Shown piece after piece: positions 33,094 to 41,862 of a stretch of 64,000 bases of DNA (its first letter is position 1; each line of letters opens with the position of its first letter). The notes beneath the pieces were generated by a model, which saw only the letters and a program-made list of their open reading frames with translations, did no database searches and was not told the origin of the DNA. The translations under genes and the position numbers were made by a program. This stretch comes from Rikenellaceae bacterium. Its GTDB lineage: Bacteria; Bacteroidota; Bacteroidia; Bacteroidales; Rikenellaceae. The stretch spans positions 62,001-126,000 of the forward strand of contig SUZR01000005.1 in assembly GCA_015059845.1 (NCBI GenBank). Direction: 5' to 3'.

Positions 33094-34449
33094 TTATACA
33101 ATACCCTGCGCAAGCATTGCCTCAGCAACAGTCATAAAGCCTGCAATATTTGCACCCTTGACATAGTTCACATAGCCATCGGGCTCGGTACCATACTCCA
33201 CACACACGGCGTGAATTTTCTTCATAATCTCCTGCAACTTAGAGTCAACCTCCTCGGCACTCCACTTCAGTCGCATAGAGTTCTGCGTCATCTCCAAACC
33301 AGAGGTTGCGACACCTCCAGCGTTAGATGCCTTACCCGGCGAGTAGAGAATCTTTGCCTTCTGGAAAATCTCAATCGCCTCAGGTGTCGTGGGCATATTC
33401 GCACCCTCAACAACGCACATACAGCCATTAGCCACAAGCTGAGCAGCCTGCTCGCCATTAAGCTCATTCTGCGTAGCGCAGGGCATTGCGATATCGCACT
33501 TTACGCCCCAAGGACGCTCGCCCTCGAAATATTGAGCCGTAGGATACTTCACGACATACTCGCGGATACGGCCACGCAACATATTCTTCAACTCGAAGAT
33601 ATACTGCAACTTATCCTCATCGATTCCATCGGGATCGTAGATATATCCGTTAGAATCCGACATTGTAACAACCTTCGCGCCGAGCGAGAGAGCCTTCTCG
33701 GCTGCAAACTGAGCCACGTTACCCGAACCAGAGATGGCAACCACCTTGCCGGCGTATGAGTCGCCCTTGGTTGCAAGCATCGCCTGACCGAAGTAGCAAG
33801 CGCCATAACCAGTAGCCTCGGGACGCATAATAGAGCCACCGAAGGTGATACCCTTACCTGTGTATGTTCCAGTAAACTCATTCTGCAAACGCTTGTACTG
33901 GCCGAACATATAACCTACCTCGCGGCCACCTACGCCGATATCACCTGCGGGGATATCTGTATCGGGGCCAATATGGCGGTACAGCTCCGTAACGAAGCTC
34001 TGGCAGAAGCGCATAATCTCCATATCCGACTTACCTCTGGGGCTGAAATCCGAGCCACCCTTACCGCCACCCATCGGCAACGTTGTAAGCGAATTCTTGA
34101 AGGTCTGCTCGAAGGCGAGGAATTTCAAGATGCTGAGGTTCACACTCGCGTGGAAACGGATACCACCCTTGTACGGACCGATTGCGCTATTCATCTGCAC
34201 ACGATAACCCTTATTGATCATAATTTCGCCACTGTCGCTCACCCACGGCACGCGGAACATAATGACACGCTCAGGCTCAGCAATACGCTCCAATATTTTC
34301 ATCTTCACCAACTGAGGATTTTCCAATATATAGGGAGCTACACTCTCAACTACCTCACGAACGGCCTGATGGAACTCGGGCTCGTTGGGATTCTTTGCTA
34401 CGATGTCGGCCATAAATTGCTCAACATACTCTTTCACTGACGTATTCAT
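33094..34449 (-). CDS. gdhA: NADP-type glutamate dehydrogenase
   Basis: A 451-residue hexameric glutamate dehydrogenase for ammonia assimilation. Catalytic landmarks are KGGIRFHASVNLS, LPMGGGKGGSDFSPRGKSD (active-site Lys), PAGDIGVGGREVGYMFGQYKR, and GKGITFGGSIMRPEATGYG. The Rossmann fold is at VVAISGSGNVAQFA. The length fits the 450-residue class. Its promoter box (34480-34487) faces that of the sialidase-like gene across a 255-bp region. Known Bacteroidales gdhA genes respond to nitrogen supply; no specific operator is visible here. Confidence 0.96.
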   Translation of the reverse strand: MNTSVKEYVEQFMADIVAKNPNEPEFHQAVREVVESVAPYILENPQLVKMKILERIAEPERVIMFRVPWVSDSGEIMINKGYRVQMNSAIGPYKGGIRFHASVNLSILKFLAFEQTFKNSLTTLPMGGGKGGSDFSPRGKSDMEIMRFCQSFVTELYRHIGPDTDIPAGDIGVGGREVGYMFGQYKRLQNEFTGTYTGKGITFGGSIMRPEATGYGACYFGQAMLATKGDSYAGKVVAISGSGNVAQFAAEKALSLGAKVVTMSDSNGYIYDPDGIDEDKLQYIFELKNMLRGRIREYVVKYPTAQYFEGERPWGVKCDIAMPCATQNELNGEQAAQLVANGCMCVVEGANMPTTPEAIEIFQKAKILYSPGKASNAGGVATSGLEMTQNSMRLKWSAEEVDSKLQEIMKKIHAVCVEYGTEPDGYVNYVKGANIAGFMTVAEAMLAQGIV

Positions 34450-34479
34450 AATCGTAGAGTTTATTAATTAGATTTGTTG

Positions 34480-34487
34480 CAAAATTA
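34480..34487 (-). promoter_or_regulatory. -7 box of gdhA
   Basis: On the minus strand this reads TAATTTTG, a full match to TAnnTTTG, 31 bp before the start, with a TTG at -33-like distance. Confidence 0.55.
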
Positions 34488-34650
34488 CTAAAATTTATTA
34501 ATAACGCAATAGTTTTGCCCATAAAAATTTCAACTTTTTGCATATTTATGCCATAAACCTATCGATTTTGCATATTTTTACTGCATATAAATTTTATTGC
34601 AATTTGTCGTAATCGGGTCGCAAAACTACCGCTCTTTCGGATAAAATTGT

Positions 34651-34658
34651 TATCTTTG
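34651..34658 (+). promoter_or_regulatory. -7 box of the sialidase-like gene
   Basis: TATCTTTG is a full match to TAnnTTTG, 46 bp before the start. Confidence 0.6.
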
Positions 34659-34704
34659 TAGTAATTTATAACAAATATCGAATTTTAACTTAAAATTTAT
34701 AACT

Positions 34705-35736
34705 ATGAAACACCTTTACATAATTACGGCAGTCGTTATGTCGCTTTTTTATTCGGCGACGGCCCTCGGACAGCAGATTTGCTACTCGGTAGATAAAATT
34801 TGGGACAACGGCTCGCACTGCGCCTTCACCTCAATCGAGCAGTACAATGGAGAGTATTACATCACATTCCGCGAGGGTGAGACCCATATATTTGACAGCA
34901 AAGGTAATGCCGAAGGCAAGGTGCGCATTCTGCACTCGGCCGATGGCACGACGTGGGAGGCTCTGCCACTCATCGGCAAGGCGGGCATAGACCTGCGCGA
35001 CCCGAAACTATCGATTATGCCCGATGGGCGACTGATGGTGATTATCGGAGGCTCAATCTACCGCAACCGCAAGCTCACGGGATGCGAGCCGCAGGTGATG
35101 TTCAGCGAGGATGGTCGAACATTCACCGAGCCGCAACCTATTGTCATTGAGAATAAAGCGGATAATGGATTTAATTGGCTGTGGCGCGTAACGTGGCACG
35201 AGGGTACGGGCTACACCATCAGCTACGGCAAGGGTGAGGGTGGCAAAACAGAGGTGGCGCTGCTATCAACCACCGATGGCATACATTATAAATATTTGCA
35301 GAGTTTTGATATTTCAGGCTACCCCAACGAGGCTACAATCCGATTCCTGCCCGACGGACAAATGGCCGTTATGTTGCGCCGCGACAGTAACGAGCCGACG
35401 GGTTACTGGGGATTGAGCCACGCGCCCTACACCGAGTGGAGATGGAAGGAGATGGAGTTCCGCATCGGTGGACCCGACTTCATTGTTCTGGATGACAAGC
35501 GTATCGTGGCTGGCGGACGCACACATCTTATCGCCTCAGCCCCCAAGACATCGCTACTCATCGGTAAGGGCGATGGTCGTTTCTCGGAGGTGCTGACACT
35601 CCCCTCGGGTGGAGATAACAGCTACCCGGGATTTCTTAAGGTGGGTAACGAGTTGTGGGTATGTTACTACTCGTCGCACGAAACCCGCAACGCATCTATC
35701 TATCTGGCAAAGATTCCGTTGGATATTTTAAAGTAA
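34705..35736 (+). CDS. Sialidase-like (BNR/Asp-box) secreted protein
   Basis: A 343-residue protein with a signal peptide (about 22 residues, ending ATALGQQ). Two Asp boxes are visible, SADGTTWE (about residue 77) and SEDGRTFTE (about 134), and FIVLDDKRIVAGGR and FREGE recall the 6-bladed propeller of sialidases. The FRIP-like Arg motif of true sialidases is not clear (FREGET is the nearest), so it may be another propeller glycosidase. It stands alone and ends at a terminator with family 2 elements beyond. It probably acts in the periplasm; the substrate is unknown. Confidence 0.7.
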   Translation: MKHLYIITAVVMSLFYSATALGQQICYSVDKIWDNGSHCAFTSIEQYNGEYYITFREGETHIFDSKGNAEGKVRILHSADGTTWEALPLIGKAGIDLRDPKLSIMPDGRLMVIIGGSIYRNRKLTGCEPQVMFSEDGRTFTEPQPIVIENKADNGFNWLWRVTWHEGTGYTISYGKGEGGKTEVALLSTTDGIHYKYLQSFDISGYPNEATIRFLPDGQMAVMLRRDSNEPTGYWGLSHAPYTEWRWKEMEFRIGGPDFIVLDDKRIVAGGRTHLIASAPKTSLLIGKGDGRFSEVLTLPSGGDNSYPGFLKVGNELWVCYYSSHETRNASIYLAKIPLDILK

Positions 35737-35739
35737 AAG

Positions 35740-35775
35740 AAATGGTGTCAACTTTCGGTTGACACCATTTTTATT
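35740..35775. terminator. Terminator after the sialidase-like gene
   Basis: AAATGGTGTCAAC and GTTGACACCATTT pair around a short TTTCG loop, followed by TTATTT. It is symmetric, so it could also serve the convergent esterase gene. Confidence 0.85.
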
Positions 35776-35799
35776 TATGCTTCAAAATAGCACCTGATA

Positions 35800-35922
35800 A
35801 ATGTGTATTGTTGAGCTATTTTGAGGCTGGCCGAAGGGCGAAAGTCCGTAGTTTACTAAACGCAAATGAGGAACTTGAGGCCGAGCCAGACGCCAAAAGA
35901 GCCAACAAGACCAATTTACACA
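35800..35922. repeat. Family 2 inverted-repeat element, copy C
   Basis: The left arm TGTTGAGCTATTTTG pairs with the right arm CCAAAAGAGCCAACA. These arms differ from copies A and E (AACAAGAGC / GAGCCTTGTT) in a compensating way. The interior has CCGTAGTTTACTAAACGC, then AAATGAGG and CCGAGCCAGACGCC. Copy D follows immediately. Confidence 0.75.
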
Positions 35923-35925
35923 TCC

Positions 35926-36047
35926 TAAAGTTGTATAAAAAGTGGGTTTTCAAGGCTTGCGAAGCCCGAAAAGCGCAGTTTACAATTAGTAAATGAGCAT
36001 TTGAGGGCAAGCGTAACGCAGAAAAGACCTTTTTAGGCAACTTTATC
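35926..36047. repeat. Family 2 inverted-repeat element, copy D
   Basis: The left arm AAAGTTGTATAAAAAGTGGG (then TTTTC) pairs with the right arm GAAAAGACCTTTTTAGGCAA (then CTTTA). The interior holds GCGCAGTTTACAATTAGTAA, then ATGAG and GGCAAGCGTAACGCAG. The right arm includes the stop codon (36043-36045) of the minus-strand esterase gene. Confidence 0.78.
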
Positions 36048-37257
36048 GCCCGAAGTGGAAGTTCGCAAACTTAATATACTGCTCCCAATCGTAACTATTA
36101 ATATCGTGCTTACCGGTGCGAATATGATAAGCCACGTGACCGCCAAGAATAGGAGAATCGGGCTTCGGCATCTTCTTGCCTGTAAGGCCCTTCAAGCCGT
36201 AAAGCTCATACACGGGAGAGGCTGCAACAGCCGAGAGGAACTCGCCCTCGGGGTCAGCCCAGTCGTCAAGCGTAGCACTTGCCACATATACGGGACGCGG
36301 AGCAATAAGGGCAATCAGTCCCTGCTGGTCAACAAAGAGCGCCTCCTCGTTGTTACTATATTTATTATAGTTGTCGCAGAACCAGTGAGGGAACGATTTA
36401 TTGATTGCACCCACAGTCTCGCCGTGCTTACGTATTGAGAGCGCTGCACCACCACAACCTGAGTCGTTAGAGATTACAATCGCAAAGCGGGGGTCTGTTG
36501 CACCTGCCCACAGCGAAGTCTTGCCCAGACGAGAGTGGCCGATTACGGCAACCTTCTTGGTGTCAATTGCGGGGTCTGTCTCAAGGTAATCCATCACGCG
36601 GCTAAGGCTCCACGCCCACGCGCCGATTGTACCCCACTCGTGAGCCTCGGGCGCTGTCTGACCCTTAGCATAGAATGAGGGGTGGATACCATTCTTGAAA
36701 CCATCGTCAAAGTCGGGGTCCACGTCACCGCGATAGATTGTCACTACGGCATAGCCCGCATCAATAATCATATCGAGCGGCCAGCGACTTGCTGCAGCAC
36801 CGCGTGTGGGGTCCTCACCCAGCTCCTTACCCTTGGGTGCATTCTCCGAGATGATGATTGCGGGGTCGTCAACAATCTGGTGGTTACCCTTGAAGTTCAT
36901 ACCCAAAAACGCAGGCACGGGGCCATCGGCATTGGCGGGCATATACATCAGAACAAGAATAGGTGTTGCCATACCCTCCAGACGAATCGACACCTGCTTA
37001 CGGATAGCCTTGCCACCCAAAGCGGGACCGCTACACAGCTCCTTGTAGCTCATAGGCACCTGACGTGTAGGCATATAACCATACACCTCCTTCTGGAAGA
37101 AGTTGTAAATCACGGGACGATGTACACTCTCCCACTCCTCAACTGTTGAGAAACGCAGTGGCTCGGCGCCATACTTTTTAACCTGAACATTTGTCGGCTG
37201 TGCAGATGCCGCTACCACGCACAGCATAGCGAGAATGGATAAAATAGTTGTCTTCAT
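36043..37257 (-). CDS. CE15-like glucuronoyl esterase / acetyl xylan esterase-type hydrolase
   Basis: A 404-residue protein with a signal peptide (about 19 residues, ending AASAQ). It is an alpha/beta hydrolase with the nucleophile elbow GHSRLGKTSLW (Ser242; the S-R-x-G-K surround is the mark of CE15 enzymes). SNDSGCGGAALSIRKHGE follows, and the His is in GGHVAYHIRTGKHD. CE15 enzymes cut the ester between glucuronic acid on xylan and lignin alcohols; the bacterial branch is broader. The uronate genes at 56547-58598 and the GH43 at 39030 fit a xylan or pectin diet. The family is fairly sure, the substrate inferred. Confidence 0.82.
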   Translation of the reverse strand: MKTTILSILAMLCVVAASAQPTNVQVKKYGAEPLRFSTVEEWESVHRPVIYNFFQKEVYGYMPTRQVPMSYKELCSGPALGGKAIRKQVSIRLEGMATPILVLMYMPANADGPVPAFLGMNFKGNHQIVDDPAIIISENAPKGKELGEDPTRGAAASRWPLDMIIDAGYAVVTIYRGDVDPDFDDGFKNGIHPSFYAKGQTAPEAHEWGTIGAWAWSLSRVMDYLETDPAIDTKKVAVIGHSRLGKTSLWAGATDPRFAIVISNDSGCGGAALSIRKHGETVGAINKSFPHWFCDNYNKYSNNEEALFVDQQGLIALIAPRPVYVASATLDDWADPEGEFLSAVAASPVYELYGLKGLTGKKMPKPDSPILGGHVAYHIRTGKHDINSYDWEQYIKFANFHFGR

Positions 37258-37292
37258 ATTGTTGAATGTTTTATAATTTTCGGCACACTCTA

Positions 37293-37300
37293 CAAAGATA
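37293..37300 (-). promoter_or_regulatory. -7 box of the CE15-like gene
   Basis: On the minus strand this reads TATCTTTG, a full match, 36 bp before the start. Confidence 0.6.
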
Positions 37301-37381
37301 TAAATTTAGGCTCATAAATAAAAGTCCAGCAAAGATGTTTTTCGACAATGGGCGGGCAGAATATATTTTTTCGACCAAAAA

Positions 37382-37424
37382 ATAGCGTAATATGATAGCG
37401 TAAAATCATTTTTTCTTATCTTTG
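37382..37424 (+). promoter_or_regulatory. Promoter of the PurF-like gene with a 9-bp direct repeat
   Basis: The -7 box TATCTTTG is at 37417-37424. Upstream, ATAGCGTAA occurs at 37382-37390 and 37395-37403, spaced 13 bp start to start, around the -33 position. The repeat looks like a two-site operator or UP-like element. The mRNA leader would be about 80 nt. The rest of 37258-37509 holds no gene. Confidence 0.5.
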
Positions 37425-37509
37425 CGCTTGCGCAGGAGGGTGAAGAGGTGAACATTGGACACCACACACTATACTCAGGCGATTGTTTCATTAAATTAAA
37501 GACTCTTTT

Positions 37510-38934
37510 ATGTCAGGTTTTTTCGGTTGTGTATCGCGCAACGAATGTGTAAACGAAGTGTTCTACGGCACCGATTACCACTCGCATTTGGGAACAAAGC
37601 GAGCAGGTATGGCCTTTGTTAAGAATGGCAAGTTCATCCGTTCAATCCACTCTTTGGAGGATGGTTATTTCCGCAACAAATTTGAGAGCGAGTTGCCCCG
37701 TTTCGAGGATGCAAATATGGGTGTGGGAGTAATCTCGGACAACGAATCACAACCAATCACCATAACCTCACACGTGGGACGCTACGCCGTTGTGTCGGTG
37801 GCTCGCATCGATAATCTCGACGAACTTACAGAGGAGCTTCTCGAAGAACGTCACCATTTTGCAGAACTTTCGAGTTCAGGCATCAATCCGACCGAGCTTA
37901 TCGCAATCCTCATAGGTTTGGGAAACTCTATTAAGGATGGTATTGACATCGTGCAAAAAAAGATTAAGGGCTCTTGCTCAATGCTCATACTCACCGACCA
38001 CGCCGTATATGCCGCCCGCGACCGCTTCGGCCGTACACCCATCTCAATCGGCAAGAACGACAAGGGATATGTCTGCGCCAGCGAGAGTTCGAGCTTCGAC
38101 AACCTCGGCTACGACTTTGTGCGCGACTTAGGCCCCGGCGAGGTGGTGCAGATTACGGCTGATGGCGTACGCCAGATAACGCCTCCGGGCAACCGCAAGC
38201 AGATATGTTCGTTCCTGTGGGTATATTACGGTTACCCCTCAGCGTGGTACGAGGGTATCAACGTAGAGGAGTGCCGCTACCGTTGCGGTGCTGCGATGGC
38301 TAAGCGCGACACGGATATTGAGCCCGACTTTGCCGCAGGTATTCCCGACTCGGGCGTAGGTCACGCCGTAGGTTACTCAAACGAGAAGGGCATCCCCTAC
38401 AAGCGTCCCTTCGTGAAATATACCCCCACGTGGCCACGTAGCTTTATGCCTCAGAATCAGAAGATGCGCGACCTAGTGGCTAAGATGAAGTTGCTGCCAA
38501 ACCGCCAATTTACCGAGGGTCAGAAGATTGTATTTATGGATGACAGCATCGTTCGCGGCACGCAGCTCAAGGATAACGTTGTGAAGCTGCTGGACGAGGG
38601 TGTAAAGGAGATACATATGCGTATCGCCTGCCCGCCGCTCATCTACCCCTGCCGATTCCTCAACTTCTCGACATCGCGCAGCACGTATGACCTCTATGCT
38701 CGCCGCGTGATTCGTGATATGGAGGGTGGTATGGATAATATTCCCGATTCGGTATTTGCCGAGTATGCCAACCCCGACTCGCCCAAGCATAAGGAGATGG
38801 TGGAGATTATGTGCCGCCACCTGCAACTCACCTCGCTCAAGTTCCAGCGTCTGGACGACTTGGTAGAGGCGATTGGTCTGCCGAAGGAGGATTTGTGTAC
38901 GCACTGCTGGGATAATTCAAGTTATGACGAATAA
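37510..38934 (+). CDS. PurF-like amidophosphoribosyltransferase with degenerate glutaminase domain
   Basis: A 474-residue protein with the PurF two-domain layout. The C-terminal phosphoribosyltransferase part is intact: PRPP loop KIVFMDDSIVRGTQLKDNV, preceded by GIPDSGVGHAVGY and KRPFVKYTPTWPRSFMP. The N-terminal Ntn-glutaminase part lacks its key residues: the nucleophile Cys of M-C-G-I/V-x-G is Ser (MSGFFGCVS), and the GHVRYPT and HNG motifs of active PurF cannot be found (GVGVISDNESQP and VVSVARIDN stand at those places). It probably cannot use glutamine by itself. Another, active PurF may exist elsewhere. The promoter has a repeated motif. Confidence 0.82.
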   Translation: MSGFFGCVSRNECVNEVFYGTDYHSHLGTKRAGMAFVKNGKFIRSIHSLEDGYFRNKFESELPRFEDANMGVGVISDNESQPITITSHVGRYAVVSVARIDNLDELTEELLEERHHFAELSSSGINPTELIAILIGLGNSIKDGIDIVQKKIKGSCSMLILTDHAVYAARDRFGRTPISIGKNDKGYVCASESSSFDNLGYDFVRDLGPGEVVQITADGVRQITPPGNRKQICSFLWVYYGYPSAWYEGINVEECRYRCGAAMAKRDTDIEPDFAAGIPDSGVGHAVGYSNEKGIPYKRPFVKYTPTWPRSFMPQNQKMRDLVAKMKLLPNRQFTEGQKIVFMDDSIVRGTQLKDNVVKLLDEGVKEIHMRIACPPLIYPCRFLNFSTSRSTYDLYARRVIRDMEGGMDNIPDSVFAEYANPDSPKHKEMVEIMCRHLQLTSLKFQRLDDLVEAIGLPKEDLCTHCWDNSSYDE

Positions 38935-38938
38935 AGAA

Positions 38939-38970
38939 AACGCCAACCTTTTCGGGTTGGCGTTTTTTTC
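38939..38970 (+). terminator. Terminator after the PurF-like gene
   Basis: AACGCCAACC and GGGTTGGCGTT pair, followed by TTTTTTC. Confidence 0.88.
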
Positions 38971-38974
38971 ATAA

Positions 38975-39026
38975 GTGTTATAGGTGCTATAAGTATTATA
39001 AAATATAATTCCTATAACACCTATAA
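38975..39026. repeat. Long AT-rich imperfect palindrome
   Basis: GTTATAGGTGCTATAAGTAT (then TATA) pairs with TATAATTCCTATAACACC (then TATAA), a hairpin of about 23 bp with a few mismatches. TATAGGTG and its complement recur within it. It fills the space between the terminator and the stop codon of the convergent GH43 gene and may act as its 3' stem. Confidence 0.6.
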
Positions 39027-39029
39027 TAC

Positions 39030-40019
39030 CTATTTAAGTTCCCCCTTCAGTTTGAGCGTATCACCCAAATCCTCAATCTCGAAGATATGTGCGCGCTCGG
39101 CACCGCCGGGAGAGTTGGGGGCGTGCAGAACAACACACAGACGGCCGTCGAAGGTCTTGAAAATCATACCGTGACCGCCATTCTTCTCAAACAGAGGCTG
39201 CGCCTGCTGTCGCCACGGGCCAATAACCTTACCCGTGGTGGACTCAGCAATACCTACGGCATACTCGCCATTCATAAAGCTCGACCAAATCATAAGCAGC
39301 TTTCCCGTCTTGGTGCGGTAGAGGTAGCAACCATCGGTTACGTATGTGCGCGAGCCATCCTTGCGGGGTGAGCCCGTTGACCACTCGGCCGCCGAGGCGC
39401 AGAACAGACGCATAGGCTGACCTACGGTAGCCGACAAATCCTTCTTCAGCTCGACCATCTCCATCGTGCCGTCAATCATCTCCACCCACTCGTGGCAATA
39501 AATCATATAGGGCGTGCTATTCTCCACCCACAGCGTACCATCCAGACACATCTCGCCCAGCGGAGTGTGGGGATGCTTACTCTCAAAGGGAAGGAACGGA
39601 CCTTCGGGCTTATTTGACCAAAAAATCTGCGTTGCACGATGTGTAAAGGCGGGGTGTCCCTCTTGGGGTGCTTTCCACGCGATGTCGCTATTGAGGGTTG
39701 CGAAGAGGTAATATTTTCCATTATACTTATGCACCTCGGGAGCCCACACCGTACCCGTAATCCAGTTATCGCGTGGCACATCGAAGACACGCACGGGGCC
39801 CTCCCACGTCTTGAGGTCACGACTCTTCCAAGCCACCATACCGCCGTACGTCTGCCCATTCTCCTGCGTGGGTGACGAAGCGTACATATAATACACGCCC
39901 TCCTTCTCTACGGGCATAATATACGGGTCGCGGATATAAATATCCTTCAAGGTCTTCTGCGCATTGGCGCCCACGATGGCGGCAATGGCAAGCGTCAGGG
40001 TTAGAAACAATCTTTTCAT
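39030..40019 (-). CDS. Glycoside hydrolase family 43-like protein
   Basis: A 329-residue protein. The signal peptide is about 20 residues (MKRLFLTLTLAIAAIVGANA). The five-bladed propeller shows the GH43 acids: DIYIRDPYIM (base Asp), GTVWAPEVHKYNGKYYLFAT, CLDGTLWVENSTPYMIY (pKa-modulating Asp region) and a C-terminal GGHGMIFKTFDGRLCVVLH. GH43 enzymes cut arabinose or xylose-type linkages in plant glycans. The ATG at 40019 is chosen because it gives the signal peptide and starts 1 bp after the uvrC stop; a longer frame runs into uvrC. It seems to be the last gene of a 5-FCL-uvrC-GH43 run. Confidence 0.88.
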   Translation of the reverse strand: MKRLFLTLTLAIAAIVGANAQKTLKDIYIRDPYIMPVEKEGVYYMYASSPTQENGQTYGGMVAWKSRDLKTWEGPVRVFDVPRDNWITGTVWAPEVHKYNGKYYLFATLNSDIAWKAPQEGHPAFTHRATQIFWSNKPEGPFLPFESKHPHTPLGEMCLDGTLWVENSTPYMIYCHEWVEMIDGTMEMVELKKDLSATVGQPMRLFCASAAEWSTGSPRKDGSRTYVTDGCYLYRTKTGKLLMIWSSFMNGEYAVGIAESTTGKVIGPWRQQAQPLFEKNGGHGMIFKTFDGRLCVVLHAPNSPGGAERAHIFEIEDLGDTLKLKGELK

Positions 40020-40020
40020 A

Positions 40021-41841
40021 TTACTCTTGTTTTGGATTAAAATACTCAATAATCTTCTTGGCACGCGACTCGCCCACAACCTCCGAAAGCTCCGAAAGCG
40101 TAGCCTCGCGCACCTTCGACACCGTCTTAAAGTGGCGCAACAGAGCATTAAGGCTCTTTGTGCCGATACCCGGGATTTGCTCCAGCTCGCTATTGATAAA
40201 GGCTAAGCTACGCTTCTGGCGATGGAAGGTGATACCGAAACGGTGCGCCTCATCGCGTATATGGCAGACAACCTTCAACGGCTCGCCCGTGCGGCTGAGA
40301 TAGTACGGCATAGGGTCGTTGGGATAGAAAACCTCCTCGATTCGCTTGGCAAGGCCGACGATAGGCACCTGATTCTCAATACCCAGCGCACACAACACCT
40401 CGTAGGCACTCGACAACTGCCCCTTACCGCCATCGACGATAATCAAATCGGGCAGCTCGGCCTTCTCCTCCAGCAGACGCGAGTAACGGCGATAGACAAT
40501 CTCGCGCATCGAAGCGAAGTCATCGGGCCCCACGACCGTCTTGACGTTAAAGTGGCGATACTCCTTACGCGAGGGTTTTCCGTCACGGAACACCACGCAC
40601 GAGGCTACGGGGTTAGTACCCTGCAAGTTAGAGTTATCGAAGCACTCTATATGGCGCGGCTGGCGGTCGAGCCTCAACTCGCGCTGCATAGCACTCATCA
40701 GGCGGTCGGTGTGGCGTTCGGGATTCTTTATTTCGAGGTTTTTCAGCTGCTCGGCACGGTAGATTCTCGCACTCTTTAATGAGAACTCCAGCAACTCGGC
40801 CTTCTCGCCACGTTTCGGTGTGGTGAAGGTCACCTTATCGAAGAGCAGAGCCGCCGAGGGAACGAACGGCACAATCACCTCACGCGAGAGGTCGTGCGAG
40901 ATATTTTCGACGATATATTGTATAGCTGCCGATAGCATATCCTCGGGTGTAGAATCGACTCCCGCACTCAGGCGCACCGTATGCAGAGCCACAATCGAGC
41001 CGTGGCGCAGACGGATGAAATTGCAATAGGCAACATCCTCATCCTCAAGCAGTGAGAAGATATCGCAATCGACAATCTTGGCACTCACAATAACCGAGCG
41101 GCTCTGGTAATTCTCCAGCGCTGCCAGACGCTGCTTGAAGCGCTGCGCCGCCTCGAAACGAAGCTCCGCCGCAGCCGAGAGCATACTCTGCTCAAGATAC
41201 TCACGAACGGGGCGCAGGTCGCCCTTCAGAATATCCTTGACCATATCGGTCAGATAGCTATATTCAGCCTCGTTTTGTGCCCCGATGCAAGGGCCTTTAC
41301 AGTTACCCAGATGGTACTGCAAGCAGACGCCATACTTCCCTCGTGCAATGGCTTGCGGCGCAAGGTTTAATTTACACGTTCTCAGCGGTATAACCTCCCT
41401 GATAAACTCCAATATCGAGCGTTGCATCGACACCGAGCCGTAGGGCCCGAAATATTGCGAACCATCGTGGCGTAGCTGCCTTGTGGACTCCACGCGGGGA
41501 AAGTTCTCACGGCGTAGGACAATCCACGGGTAGGTCTTGTCGTCCTTGAGCAGAATGTTGTATCGCGGTTGGTGGGTTTTGATTAGCGAGTTCTCCAGCA
41601 AGAGAGCGTCCTGCTCGCTGCCTACCACGATGTGGCGAATCTCGCAAATCTGCTTCACCAGCACCCGCACCTTAGGCGAATGGTCCTTATTCTTAACGAA
41701 ATACGAGCTTACACGCTTGCGCAGCGACTTGGCCTTACCAACATAGATAATCGTTCCGTTGCGGTCCAGAAACTGATACACGCCCGGGTCGAGCGGCAGG
41801 GCTGCCACCTGCTCACGCAATATATCTTCGCGGTTGCTCAT
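40021..41841 (-). CDS. uvrC: Excinuclease ABC subunit C
   Basis: A 606-residue nucleotide-excision-repair nuclease. The N-terminal GIY-YIG domain (GVYQFLDRNGTIIYVGKAKSL) makes the 3' cut. A UVR motif region follows at about residues 210-245. The RNase-H-like domain shows ECFDNSNLQGTNPVASCVVF and LIIVDGGKGQLSSA (catalytic Asp) and makes the 5' cut. A C-terminal helix-hairpin-helix (IPGIGTKSLNALLRHF) binds DNA. The length is standard. It is 21 bp after the 5-FCL gene and is followed by GH43 at 1 bp. Confidence 0.97.
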   Translation of the reverse strand: MSNREDILREQVAALPLDPGVYQFLDRNGTIIYVGKAKSLRKRVSSYFVKNKDHSPKVRVLVKQICEIRHIVVGSEQDALLLENSLIKTHQPRYNILLKDDKTYPWIVLRRENFPRVESTRQLRHDGSQYFGPYGSVSMQRSILEFIREVIPLRTCKLNLAPQAIARGKYGVCLQYHLGNCKGPCIGAQNEAEYSYLTDMVKDILKGDLRPVREYLEQSMLSAAAELRFEAAQRFKQRLAALENYQSRSVIVSAKIVDCDIFSLLEDEDVAYCNFIRLRHGSIVALHTVRLSAGVDSTPEDMLSAAIQYIVENISHDLSREVIVPFVPSAALLFDKVTFTTPKRGEKAELLEFSLKSARIYRAEQLKNLEIKNPERHTDRLMSAMQRELRLDRQPRHIECFDNSNLQGTNPVASCVVFRDGKPSRKEYRHFNVKTVVGPDDFASMREIVYRRYSRLLEEKAELPDLIIVDGGKGQLSSAYEVLCALGIENQVPIVGLAKRIEEVFYPNDPMPYYLSRTGEPLKVVCHIRDEAHRFGITFHRQKRSLAFINSELEQIPGIGTKSLNALLRHFKTVSKVREATLSELSEVVGESRAKKIIEYFNPKQE

Positions 41842-41862
41842 ATCGCAAATTTACATATTTTT

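Noticed and set aside
40020..40148. Longer start for the GH43 gene overlapping uvrC
   Set aside because: The extension is Arg/Cys-rich, overlaps a real gene, and would bury a clear signal peptide that begins at the ATG at 40019.
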